64,000 nt of DNA, from NCBI RefSeq assembly GCF_965230735.1, contig NZ_OZ246016.1, forward strand, positions 930,001 through 994,000, in the 5' to 3' direction. Position numbers and translations under genes: made by a program. Below the pieces are notes generated by a model, which did not search any database, was not told where the DNA came from, and saw only the letters and a list, made by a program, of their open reading frames with translations. Positions 1 through 7,296 of the stretch are shown piece after piece (position 1 is the stretch's first letter; the number at the start of each line of letters is the position of its first letter). The DNA comes from Motiliproteus sp965230735 (GTDB lineage: Bacteria; Pseudomonadota; Gammaproteobacteria; Pseudomonadales; Balneatricaceae).

Positions 1-8
1 GGCTATTT

Positions 9-446
9 TCATGTGGCTTTTCCTTCGGGGGAGTCAAGCAGGAACGATTGCTCCGGGTTTACTACAAAGCGGCCGTTCAGCGCTGTTCTGCCGAGTAACA
101 TCCGAAAAAGCATCGAATCGCGATTAGTCAGCGTGACTTCGATGGGAAAGCAATGCCCTCCCACATCGGCTTGAGTTTGGATTACAAAGCGCTCCTCTTT
201 GTGCCCGCCTGAATCGGTGACGGTACGGATATCCAATACTGGCGCTTCACAAGTGACGACGGTTTCAACATCTTGCTGTACCGGGTGAATATCAAAGCTG
301 ACCCACTGGGTTCCGTCCCTTTCAAACGGCTCGACCCGAAAAGCATGCAGAGCGGAGGTTCTTGCCCCCGTATCTACTTTAGCTTTGATACGAAAGATTG
401 CCAGTTCAGGCAGTGAAACCCACTCCCTCCACCCAACGGTTAGCAT
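9..446 (-). CDS. RimK-associated type retropepsin-like aspartic protease (RimB family)
   Basis: A 145-residue soluble protein of the ATP-dependent zinc protease / RimB family (formerly DUF785), whose members are often encoded near the glutamate ligase RimK. The N-terminus has the family opening GWREWVSLPEL followed by KAKVDTGARTSAL, with the aspartic-protease-like Asp at residue 25. A conserved LLGRTAL stretch lies near the C-terminus. The frame is open 24 codons further upstream, but the ATG at 446 has a good ribosome site (AGAGGAAG, about 7 bases upstream) and fits the family start. The stop lies 8 bases from the window edge, so a partner such as rimK could lie beyond it. Family assignment is by motif recognition; the substrate is not known from sequence. 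Confidence 0.8.
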   Translation of the reverse strand: MLTVGWREWVSLPELAIFRIKAKVDTGARTSALHAFRVEPFERDGTQWVSFDIHPVQQDVETVVTCEAPVLDIRTVTDSGGHKEERFVIQTQADVGGHCFPIEVTLTNRDSMLFRMLLGRTALNGRFVVNPEQSFLLDSPEGKAT

Positions 447-613
447 TAATTGACTTCCTCTATAGCAGTTTTCTTGCGAAGTAATAACTCCAGCAAGCTC
501 ATCAAAAAGTCCGGCCATGTATGCAGCCTGAAGAAACGATTATCTTCATGTCTAGACAAGGAATGCTGGCTCATTCAACGGTCGATTGTTGACGACTCGA
601 TGAAGCTGTTTTG

Positions 614-958
614 TTAATCAGAATCGAAGTCTGACGAGCTGCTGCTGGAGTTGGCGCTCAGACCGACACCTAAATAATAGTTGGGTTTATTGATTACCTT
701 TAGATAGCGCTGCCATAGCTTCTCATCTTCGCTTTCCGCCTCTTTTTGTCCTTGGCAAAACAGCACGAAATCGTTCTCCATAGCAGACTGTGGTCGTCGT
801 TTACCGCCAGCCAACTCCTGATAGGCAACCCCGCGCTCCATCAACAGGGAGGCCTGCTTTACGGTGAACTCACCACTGCGATCTATGCCGTAGGGGAAGT
901 GCTCGGTGTCGTAGAAACGTGTGGAAGTCGTGAAACTCTCGGTGCTGTGCGAACTCAT
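614..958 (-). CDS. maoP: Macrodomain Ori organization protein MaoP (YifE/DUF413)
   Basis: A 114-residue protein whose first 100 residues match the MaoP/YifE family: ESFTTSTRFYDTEHFPYGIDR, then FTVKQASLLMERGVAYQEL, then W-x-KY-like WQRYLKVI. In E. coli MaoP acts with the maoS site to constrain DNA mobility in the Ori macrodomain. The C-terminal tail is a low-complexity Ser run ending in DFDSD, an acidic end also seen in E. coli YifE. It is divergent from the LysR gene at 1082, the same arrangement as maoP/hdfR in enterobacteria, which supports both assignments. Confidence 0.9.
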   Translation of the reverse strand: MSSHSTESFTTSTRFYDTEHFPYGIDRSGEFTVKQASLLMERGVAYQELAGGKRRPQSAMENDFVLFCQGQKEAESEDEKLWQRYLKVINKPNYYLGVGLSANSSSSSSDFDSD

Positions 959-1081
959 GGCGGTGCTACCCTCTCAACCAGTCTTCGTTGGCAGTGAACG
1001 AGGCGGAGTATCATTGGGCGCCGTTGTCAGGTAAAACGATAATTTTTTACCGTCAGCACAAAATTATTTGTCGGAGGTGTG

Positions 1082-1912
1082 ATGGATACCGTACTGCTGA
1101 GGACCTTTCTAGAGGTGTCGAAAACACGCCATTTCGGTCGTGCAGCGGATAACCTGTTTATCACCCATTCGGCCGTCAGTTCGCGGATCCGCCAGTTGGA
1201 GCAGACCATCGGAGCCAAGGTGTTTGATCGGAAACGAAATGACCTGAGGCTGACCCCTGCCGGTGAACGATTAATCCCGTATGCCGAGGGCATTTTGTCG
1301 TCCTGGCAGATGGCACTGCAAGATGTGGGTGTTTCCAGCGAACAACGGGATCAGGTGACTATCGGGGCGACCTCGAGCATCTGGGATCTGTTTCTCCAGA
1401 AGCGCCTTCCGATGTTGGCGGATAGCCATCCGGCGCTGGCGATGCGCACGGATGTAACCTCGCAGGTATTGCTAGTTCGCTCGGTGATGGAAGGTCTGGT
1501 GGATCTTGCGCTGGTGTTCGACCCTCCCAAGAGTCCTGAGGTAACCGTTATTCCCGTGATGGAGATGGTGCTGGTATTGGCGGCACATCAGGCAGGGCTG
1601 AGCTTTTCTCAGCTTCCCGAGCAGGACTATCTGTTTATCGATTGGGGTGCGACCTTCAGCGTACAGCATGCCAAGTTATTTGATCAGCCTGTGGTGCCGA
1701 TATTGCACACGGGGCAAAGCCAGGTGGCACTGGAGTTCCTGTTGCACAAAGGGGGTACCGCGTTCCTTCCTGAGGCAATGCTTGAAGCGTCGGCAGACCT
1801 TTATCCGGTGGAAGGGTCTCCGCGGATCGAGAGGCAAATCTATGCAATCTTCCAGGCCCAGAGTGAAAAGCAGGCGCTGCTGAACTCGATTACCCGAGCG
1901 CTAACCGACTGA
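1082..1912 (+). CDS. hdfR: LysR-type regulator HdfR
   Basis: A 276-residue LysR-type transcription factor. The winged helix-turn-helix is at residues 1-60 (MDTVLLRTFLEVSKTRHFGR, then AVSSRIRQLEQTIG) and a LysR substrate-binding domain follows. The N-terminus is very close to E. coli HdfR, which represses flhDC in that species. The ATG at 1082 is preferred because GGAGG sits just upstream at 1073-1077; an in-frame GTG at 1079 would overlap that ribosome site. It is divergent from maoP across about 120 bases. Whether it controls flagellar genes here cannot be judged from this window. Confidence 0.85.
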   Translation: MDTVLLRTFLEVSKTRHFGRAADNLFITHSAVSSRIRQLEQTIGAKVFDRKRNDLRLTPAGERLIPYAEGILSSWQMALQDVGVSSEQRDQVTIGATSSIWDLFLQKRLPMLADSHPALAMRTDVTSQVLLVRSVMEGLVDLALVFDPPKSPEVTVIPVMEMVLVLAAHQAGLSFSQLPEQDYLFIDWGATFSVQHAKLFDQPVVPILHTGQSQVALEFLLHKGGTAFLPEAMLEASADLYPVEGSPRIERQIYAIFQAQSEKQALLNSITRALTD

Positions 1913-1922
1913 ACGGTAAGTA

Positions 1923-2369
1923 TCAACGCTGTTCCAATCGCTCGATCAAGCGATCAAGTTTCTTCTCCAGCAGCTGGTTGTGGGCCAGAATTTCGGCGTT
2001 CTGGTGCCGAAGTTCACGGTTCTTGATGCTGGTGTCGGCAAAACCCAGCACCCGATCGGCGATGATGGCGCCGATAAAACCGACCAGTCCGACGCCGATG
2101 TAGAACATCACCGCGACCACCGTACGTCCGCCCAGTGAGACCGGGTAAAAATCGCCGAAACCGATGGTGCTGGCGCTCATCTGCAGGGTCCAGAAGGCGT
2201 CGCCGAAGCTGGTGATATTGGCGCCGGGCGCGTCCAGTTCGAACATCAGCAGCAGGCCCGATAGCAGGGCGATGATCAGATACAGCAGCCCGACGCTGAT
2301 CAGGGTCAGAAAGCCGGTGCGATAATTGCGCACCCCGTAATGATCGACTTGGTAGATGATGTTTTTCAT
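1923..2369 (-). CDS. Two-TM potassium channel family protein
   Basis: A 148-residue inner-membrane protein with two transmembrane helices (about residues 18-42 and 85-110) flanking a pore loop. The selectivity filter reads TIGFGD, close to the canonical TVGYGD of K+ channels (ion-channel family PF07885). The C-terminus, from about residue 118, is a predicted coiled coil rich in Glu, Leu, Gln and Arg, typical of tetramerisation segments. No RCK/TrkA-N or cyclic-nucleotide domain is present. It is divergent from the arsenic operon with a 124-base gap and has no obvious functional link to it. Confidence 0.8.
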   Translation of the reverse strand: MKNIIYQVDHYGVRNYRTGFLTLISVGLLYLIIALLSGLLLMFELDAPGANITSFGDAFWTLQMSASTIGFGDFYPVSLGGRTVVAVMFYIGVGLVGFIGAIIADRVLGFADTSIKNRELRHQNAEILAHNQLLEKKLDRLIERLEQR

Positions 2370-2449
2370 AGTCCCTCCTTGATTTGATCTTGTCAGAGTC
2401 TAACCGACAGCAAGAGTTCAGCTCGGATTGGGGCTAGACAGATCGAATT

Positions 2450-2493
2450 AAATATATATGCTTATGCGTATATTTAGATATCCATAGGTAAGC
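2450..2493 (+). promoter_or_regulatory. Candidate arsR operator/promoter
   Basis: An AT-rich imperfect inverted repeat, AAATATA ... TATATTT (arms 2450-2456 and 2469-2475), lies just upstream of arsR in the 124-base divergent gap. ArsR/SmtB repressors bind imperfect AT-rich palindromes overlapping their own promoters, so this is the natural operator candidate. The sequence repeat is seen directly; its role is inference. Confidence 0.45.
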
Positions 2494-2844
2494 ATGATGG
2501 ACGACCCCTGCGCGATCTTCAAATGCCTGGCCGATCCGACCCGGTTGCGAACCCTGCTGTTGATTCGGGCTGAAGGGGAGCTCTGTGTCTGCGAGCTGGG
2601 TGCGGCGCTGGAACTGTCGCAACCGAAAGTTTCCCGCCATCTGGCGCTGCTGCGAAATGCCAAGCTGCTGCTGGACAGTCGCCAAGGACAGTGGATCTTC
2701 TATCGTCTCAATCCCGAGCTCAATGACTGGATCGAGCAGGTGTTGGCGTCGGTGGCGCCGGCCTGTGCTACGCAGTTGGAGGCGGACTTGGCCTGCCTGC
2801 AGGCGATGGGTGATCGTCCTGAGCGACAGTCGATCTGCTGTTAA
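2494..2844 (+). CDS. arsR: ArsR-family arsenic-responsive repressor
   Basis: A 116-residue winged-helix repressor that should control the operon behind it. The DNA-binding region includes LSQPKVSRHLALLRNAKLL. An ELCVCEL motif at about residues 30-36 matches the C-x-C metalloid-binding site of E. coli-type ArsR proteins. The protein ends in SICC, giving a C-terminal Cys pair that could add As(III) ligands. ATGs at 2494 and 2497 are both usable; AGGT at 2486-2489 is better spaced for 2497. The next gene, an Acr3 permease, starts 16 bases downstream. Confidence 0.92.
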   Translation: MMDDPCAIFKCLADPTRLRTLLLIRAEGELCVCELGAALELSQPKVSRHLALLRNAKLLLDSRQGQWIFYRLNPELNDWIEQVLASVAPACATQLEADLACLQAMGDRPERQSICC

Positions 2845-2859
2845 ACCGGAGAATATGAA

Positions 2860-3963
2860 ATGGGACTATTCGAGCGTTTTTTATCGGTTTGGGTTGGACT
2901 CTGCATCCTGGTGGGGGTGTCGGTTGGTAATACGTTTCCGCAAATTTTTGAGCTGATCGCTAAGCTGGAAGTCGCCCATGTCAATCTGGTGGTGGCGCTG
3001 TTCATCTGGGTGATGATCTACCCGATGATGCTGCAGATCGACTTTGCCGCGGTGCGCGATGTCGGCAAACGGCCCAAAGGGCTGGTGCTGACGCTGGTGG
3101 TCAACTGGCTGATCAAACCGTTCACGATGGCGGCGCTGGGCTGGCTGTTTTTCCGGGTCCTGTTTGCCGACTGGTTCGATGCCCAGACCGCCGGCGAGTA
3201 TATCGCCGGGATGATCCTGCTGGGCGTGGCACCCTGTACCGCGATGGTGTTTGTCTGGAGCCAGCTGACCAAGGGGGATCCGAATTACACCCTGGTGCAG
3301 GTGTCGATCAACGATCTGATTATGGTGTTCGCGTTCGCGCCGATCGCGGCTTTCTTGCTGGGTATCAGTGATGTCGAGGTGCCCTGGCAGACGCTGGCGC
3401 TGTCGACGGTGCTGTATGTGGTGTTGCCGCTGTTGGCGGGTATCATCAGCCGGCGACGGCTGCTGAAGCGTGGGGGCGAGTCGGCGCTATCTGAGTTTAT
3501 CGCCCAGCTTAAACCCTGGTCGGTAATCGGTTTGCTGGCGACCGTGGTGCTGCTGTTCGGGTTCCAGGCCGACACCATCCTGACACAGCCGCAAACTATA
3601 CTTCTGATAGCGATTCCGCTGTTGATCCAGACCTATGCCATCTTCGCATTGGCCTATTTCTGGGCCAAGCGCTGGCAGTTGCCTCATCGGATCGCGGCAC
3701 CGGCCTGCCTGATTGGCACATCCAACTTTTTTGAACTGGCCGTGGCGGTGGCGATCTCGTTGTTCGGGCTACATTCGGGGGCCGCGTTGGCGACGGTGGT
3801 CGGGGTGCTGGTTGAGGTTCCGGTGATGCTGTCGCTGGTGGCGTTCGTTAACCGCACCCGACACTGGTTCCCGGAACCTGACCTTAACTCGGCAACTACT
3901 CAACAGACGGCGTGCACCAGCGGCAGCGCTGCCGATTCGATCGAACAGGAGGCAACATCATGA
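2860..3963 (+). CDS. acr3: Arsenite efflux permease Acr3 (ArsB-type function)
   Basis: A 367-residue, about ten-helix membrane permease of the Acr3/BASS family that exports As(OH)3 using the proton motive force. The conserved motif GVAPCTAMVFVW is present with the essential helix-4 Cys at residue 126, followed by the family sequence KGDPNYTLVQVSINDL. The C-terminal tail after residue 340 is polar and not conserved. It is the second gene of the arsenic operon, and its TGA overlaps the ATG of the following GAPDH gene (ATGA). Confidence 0.93.
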   Translation: MGLFERFLSVWVGLCILVGVSVGNTFPQIFELIAKLEVAHVNLVVALFIWVMIYPMMLQIDFAAVRDVGKRPKGLVLTLVVNWLIKPFTMAALGWLFFRVLFADWFDAQTAGEYIAGMILLGVAPCTAMVFVWSQLTKGDPNYTLVQVSINDLIMVFAFAPIAAFLLGISDVEVPWQTLALSTVLYVVLPLLAGIISRRRLLKRGGESALSEFIAQLKPWSVIGLLATVVLLFGFQADTILTQPQTILLIAIPLLIQTYAIFALAYFWAKRWQLPHRIAAPACLIGTSNFFELAVAVAISLFGLHSGAALATVVGVLVEVPVMLSLVAFVNRTRHWFPEPDLNSATTQQTACTSGSAADSIEQEATS

Positions 3964-4967
3964 GCATCAAGGTAGGTATCAACGGCTTCGGTCGGATGGG
4001 GCGGCTGATTATTCGTAGCGCCTGGGATTGGCCGGAGCTGGAGTTTATCCAGATTAATGATCCGGGCGGCGATGCAGCGACCATGGCGCATCTGCTCAAC
4101 TTTGACTCAGTGCACGGTACCTGGCGTCACGAAGCCGGCAGCGACGAGCGCGGCCTGCTGATCGAGGGGCAATCGGTGGCGCTGAGCCGTAACCGCGACA
4201 TCGAGTCGACCGACTGGTCCGATTGCGATCTGGTGATTGAAGCCAGCGGTATGTACCGCAGCAGTGAACTGCTGCAGGCTTATTTGGACCAGGGCGTGAA
4301 GCGGGTGGTTGTGACCTGCCCGGTGAAAGAGCCGAGCGTGCTCAATGTGGTGCTGGGGGTGAACGATCACCTCTACGATCCGGCCAAATACCCGATCGTC
4401 ACGGCGGCGTCCTGCACCACCAACTGCCTGGCACCGATGGTCAAGGTGGTCCACGAAGCCTTGGGAATCCGTCACGGTGCGTTCACCACCATTCACGACA
4501 TCACCAACACCCAGAGTATTCTGGACCAGCCCCATAAGGATCTGCGTCGCGCCCGGGCCTGCGGGATGTCGCTGATCCCGACTACCACCGGTTCGGCTAC
4601 CGCGATCATGGAGATCTATCCGGAGCTGAAAGGGCGCCTGGATGGCCATGCGGTGCGTGTTCCACTGGCGAACGCGTCGATCACCGATGCCCAGTTTGAG
4701 GTCGAAAAACCCACCACGGCTGAAGAGATCAATGGGCTGTTCAAGCAGGCTGCCGAGGGCGAGCTGGCGGGTATCTTCGGCTATGAAGAGCGCCCGCTGG
4801 TGTCGATCGACTACCGTAGCGATCCCCGCTCCGGAGTGCTGGATGCGGACTTTACCCGGGTCGTTAACGGCACGCTGGTGAAACTGTACGCCTGGTACGA
4901 CAACGAGATGGGCTATGCCAACCGCTCTGCTGAACTGGCCCGTAAGCTGGCGGAGATGGGCATCTAG
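3960..4967 (+). CDS. Arsenate-operon glyceraldehyde-3-phosphate dehydrogenase
   Basis: A 335-residue GAPDH. The N-terminal Rossmann motif is INGFGRMGRL and the catalytic sequence ASCTTNCLAPM places the nucleophile at Cys152. In arsenic operons with arsJ this enzyme uses arsenate in place of phosphate to form 1-arseno-3-phosphoglycerate, which ArsJ exports. The ATG at 3960 overlaps the acr3 stop codon, and an ACAGGAGG-like ribosome site lies inside the end of acr3. The frame opens upstream at 3912, but the overlap start gives the standard family N-terminus. It could also serve in glycolysis, although its position argues for the arsenate role. Confidence 0.93.
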   Translation: MSIKVGINGFGRMGRLIIRSAWDWPELEFIQINDPGGDAATMAHLLNFDSVHGTWRHEAGSDERGLLIEGQSVALSRNRDIESTDWSDCDLVIEASGMYRSSELLQAYLDQGVKRVVVTCPVKEPSVLNVVLGVNDHLYDPAKYPIVTAASCTTNCLAPMVKVVHEALGIRHGAFTTIHDITNTQSILDQPHKDLRRARACGMSLIPTTTGSATAIMEIYPELKGRLDGHAVRVPLANASITDAQFEVEKPTTAEEINGLFKQAAEGELAGIFGYEERPLVSIDYRSDPRSGVLDADFTRVVNGTLVKLYAWYDNEMGYANRSAELARKLAEMGI

Positions 4968-4969
4968 GA

Positions 4970-6271
4970 ATGTCGGACAGCAGTAACCGCATCGATAGCA
5001 CAGAAATGTCCGATACCGACACGCTGGATAAACGTCTGCTGCGTCAGTATCTGCTGGTCACCGGAAATTACTGGGGTTTTACCCTGACCGACGGTGCTTT
5101 GCGGATGCTGGTGGTGCTGCATTTCCACCAGCTAGGCTACTCGCCGCTGGCGATTGCGATGCTGTTTCTGTTCTACGAGTTCTTCGGGGTGGTCACCAAT
5201 CTGGTCGGCGGCTGGCTGGGGGCTCGGATCGGCCTGAACCGCACCATGAATATCGGCTTGGCGCTGCAGGTCGTAGCGCTGCTGATGCTGGCAGTGCCGT
5301 CGGACTGGCTCAGCGTGGCCTATGTGATGGTGGCCCAGGCGCTGTCGGGAATCGCCAAAGATCTGAATAAGATGAGCGCGAAAAGCAGCATCAAGCTGCT
5401 GGCCGCTTCCGGTGGTGATACTTCTAGGGGAGATCGTAGCGCTGATAGCCGCTTGTATCACTGGGTGGCGTTGCTGACCGGTTCGAAGAACACCCTTAAG
5501 GGGGTCGGTTTCTTCCTCGGCGGCGCGCTGCTGGCCTGGCTCGGGTTCCAGTCGGCGATGTTGGCGATGGCGTCCGTGCTGGCGCTGGTGCTGCTCGGTT
5601 CGCTGATCCTGCTCAAACGTGATCTGGGAAAAGCCAAGAACAAAGCCAAGTTCAGCGATATCTTCTCCAAGAGTCCGGCGGTCAATAGTCTGTCGGCGGC
5701 CCGGTTGTTCCTGTTTGGCGCTCGGGACGTCTGGTTTGTGGTGGCGTTGCCGGTGTTCCTGGCGGCGCAACTGGGCTGGGAGCACACCCGGGTCGGGGCT
5801 TTTCTGGCGTTATGGGTGATCGGCTACGGAGTGGTGCAGGCCTTTGCGCCACGGTTGACCGGGCGCCGCCGTGGTCATATTCCTGACGGCCGTGATGCCT
5901 TCGGTTGGGCCTTAGGACTGGCTGTCTTGCCGGCGCTGATTGCGGTTGGTCTGGGGGCAGAGTGGTTGGAAGCTTCGACCCTGTTGGTTGGCGGCTTGCT
6001 GCTGTTCGGCCTGCTGTTTGCGGTCAACTCGTCGCTGCACAGCTTTCTGATCGTTAGCTATGCCGATGAGGACGGCGTATCACTGGATGTCGGCTTTTAC
6101 TACATGGCCAATGCGATGGGGCGGCTGTTGGGCACGGTGCTGTCGGGTTGGCTATTCCAGGCTTACGGGCTGGAAGTGTGCTTGTGGGTTTCCAGTGGCT
6201 TTGTTCTGCTGGCTGCCGTGATCTCACTGGCGTTGCCGAAACACCGGCCGCCGATCACGGAAATGGGGTAG
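4970..6271 (+). CDS. arsJ: ArsJ, 1-arseno-3-phosphoglycerate exporter (MFS)
   Basis: A 433-residue, 12-helix major facilitator permease of the ArsJ family. Recognisable family sequence includes LRQYLLVTGNYWGFTLTDGA near the N-terminus and GNxxGF-like positions in helix 1. ArsJ removes the unstable organoarsenical made by the adjacent GAPDH, giving arsenate resistance without an arsenate reductase. It begins 2 bases after the GAPDH stop, so the two are surely co-translated. No arsC reductase occurs in the operon, which agrees with this pathway. Confidence 0.92.
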   Translation: MSDSSNRIDSTEMSDTDTLDKRLLRQYLLVTGNYWGFTLTDGALRMLVVLHFHQLGYSPLAIAMLFLFYEFFGVVTNLVGGWLGARIGLNRTMNIGLALQVVALLMLAVPSDWLSVAYVMVAQALSGIAKDLNKMSAKSSIKLLAASGGDTSRGDRSADSRLYHWVALLTGSKNTLKGVGFFLGGALLAWLGFQSAMLAMASVLALVLLGSLILLKRDLGKAKNKAKFSDIFSKSPAVNSLSAARLFLFGARDVWFVVALPVFLAAQLGWEHTRVGAFLALWVIGYGVVQAFAPRLTGRRRGHIPDGRDAFGWALGLAVLPALIAVGLGAEWLEASTLLVGGLLLFGLLFAVNSSLHSFLIVSYADEDGVSLDVGFYYMANAMGRLLGTVLSGWLFQAYGLEVCLWVSSGFVLLAAVISLALPKHRPPITEMG

Positions 6272-6334
6272 ACTGTCGCGATTTTATTGTTAGCTCCTGG
6301 CCACTAAACCGCCCAATCAGTTATCGGAGTCCGT

Positions 6335-6994
6335 ATGCCTTACTTGCCCGCGATCGAGATCGAACCTGCCCAACCCGCCACCGCCGCGGTCATCTGGTTG
6401 CATGGGTTGGGTGCTGACGGCAATGATTTTGCTCCGATTGTGCCGGAGTTGCGTTTGCCCGAATCGATGGCAGTACGGTTTATCTTCCCCCACGCCCCCT
6501 CAATTCCGGTCACGATCAACAACGGCTGGGTGATGCCGGCCTGGTACGACATTCTCGAGATGACTCTGGATCGCCGGATCGACGAGACTCAGTTGCGCGC
6601 TTCGGCGGCCGAGATTCGTAAATTGATCGAACGAGAGATCGAGCGCGGCATCGATAGCCGCCGGATCCTGCTGGCCGGCTTTTCCCAGGGTGGGGCAGTT
6701 GCCTACGAAACGGCCCTGAGCTTCGACAAACCCCTAGGCGGTCTGCTGGCCATGTCGACCTACTACGCCACCGCAGACTCGATCGAATTGAATGACGCCA
6801 ACCGTCTGCTGCCGGTGTTGGTCCAGCACGGTACCCTGGATCCGGTGGTGCCCGAATCGCTGGGTCAGAAAGCCCAGCAGCGTCTGCAGGCCGACGACTT
6901 CGAGGTCAGTTACCAAAGTTATCCGATGGAACACGCCGTCTGCCCGCCGCAGATCGATGCGATCGCCGATTGGATACGGGGTCGGTTGCAGTAA
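6335..6994 (+). CDS. Carboxylesterase / acyl-protein thioesterase-like alpha/beta hydrolase
   Basis: A 219-residue cytoplasmic alpha/beta hydrolase of the phospholipase/carboxylesterase family (acyl-protein thioesterase-like). The oxyanion segment WLHGLGADGNDF is near residue 25, the nucleophile elbow GFSQGGAV near residue 113, the acid in HGTLDPVVP and the catalytic His in YPMEHAVCP. Length and spacing are normal for the family. It starts 63 bases after arsJ with its own leader, so it is probably not part of the arsenic operon. The natural substrate is not predictable. Confidence 0.88.
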   Translation: MPYLPAIEIEPAQPATAAVIWLHGLGADGNDFAPIVPELRLPESMAVRFIFPHAPSIPVTINNGWVMPAWYDILEMTLDRRIDETQLRASAAEIRKLIEREIERGIDSRRILLAGFSQGGAVAYETALSFDKPLGGLLAMSTYYATADSIELNDANRLLPVLVQHGTLDPVVPESLGQKAQQRLQADDFEVSYQSYPMEHAVCPPQIDAIADWIRGRLQ

Positions 6995-7296
6995 GGCCAT
7001 GATAGGTAGCAAAAGCCCTGTTAAAACAGGGAGATCTTCGGTATAAATTAGCAGCTCTTAATGTCGCCGATATAAGGATATATCGGTAAGTCTTTACTGG
7101 TCATGGATGGCTGTATGTCCTCGCTCTACCTCCATATCCTGCTTACCGATGACAGTGGGATACAAAACGCCGCATTTTGCGGTGACTCAAGTTTGTCCCT
7201 AAGCCTGTCTTTTGTCCTGTTGCCCACGCCTCTGACACCGAGGCGGGTTCAGTTCCGTTACGTTTCTATCCACGAAGATTAAAAGGAGTTCTTGTC
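6995..7296. other. Intergenic region with nested inverted repeats
   Basis: No gene is seen in these 302 bases. They hold a short hairpin CCCTGTT-aa-AACAGGG (7016-7031) just after the esterase, a perfect 8-base-arm repeat CCGATATA-agga-TATATCGG (7067-7086), and a 9-base pair ATCGGTAAG (7082-7090) / CTTACCGAT (7142-7150). The first hairpin may end esterase transcription although no U-run follows. The others lie upstream of the autotransporter and could be regulatory. Confidence 0.5.
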
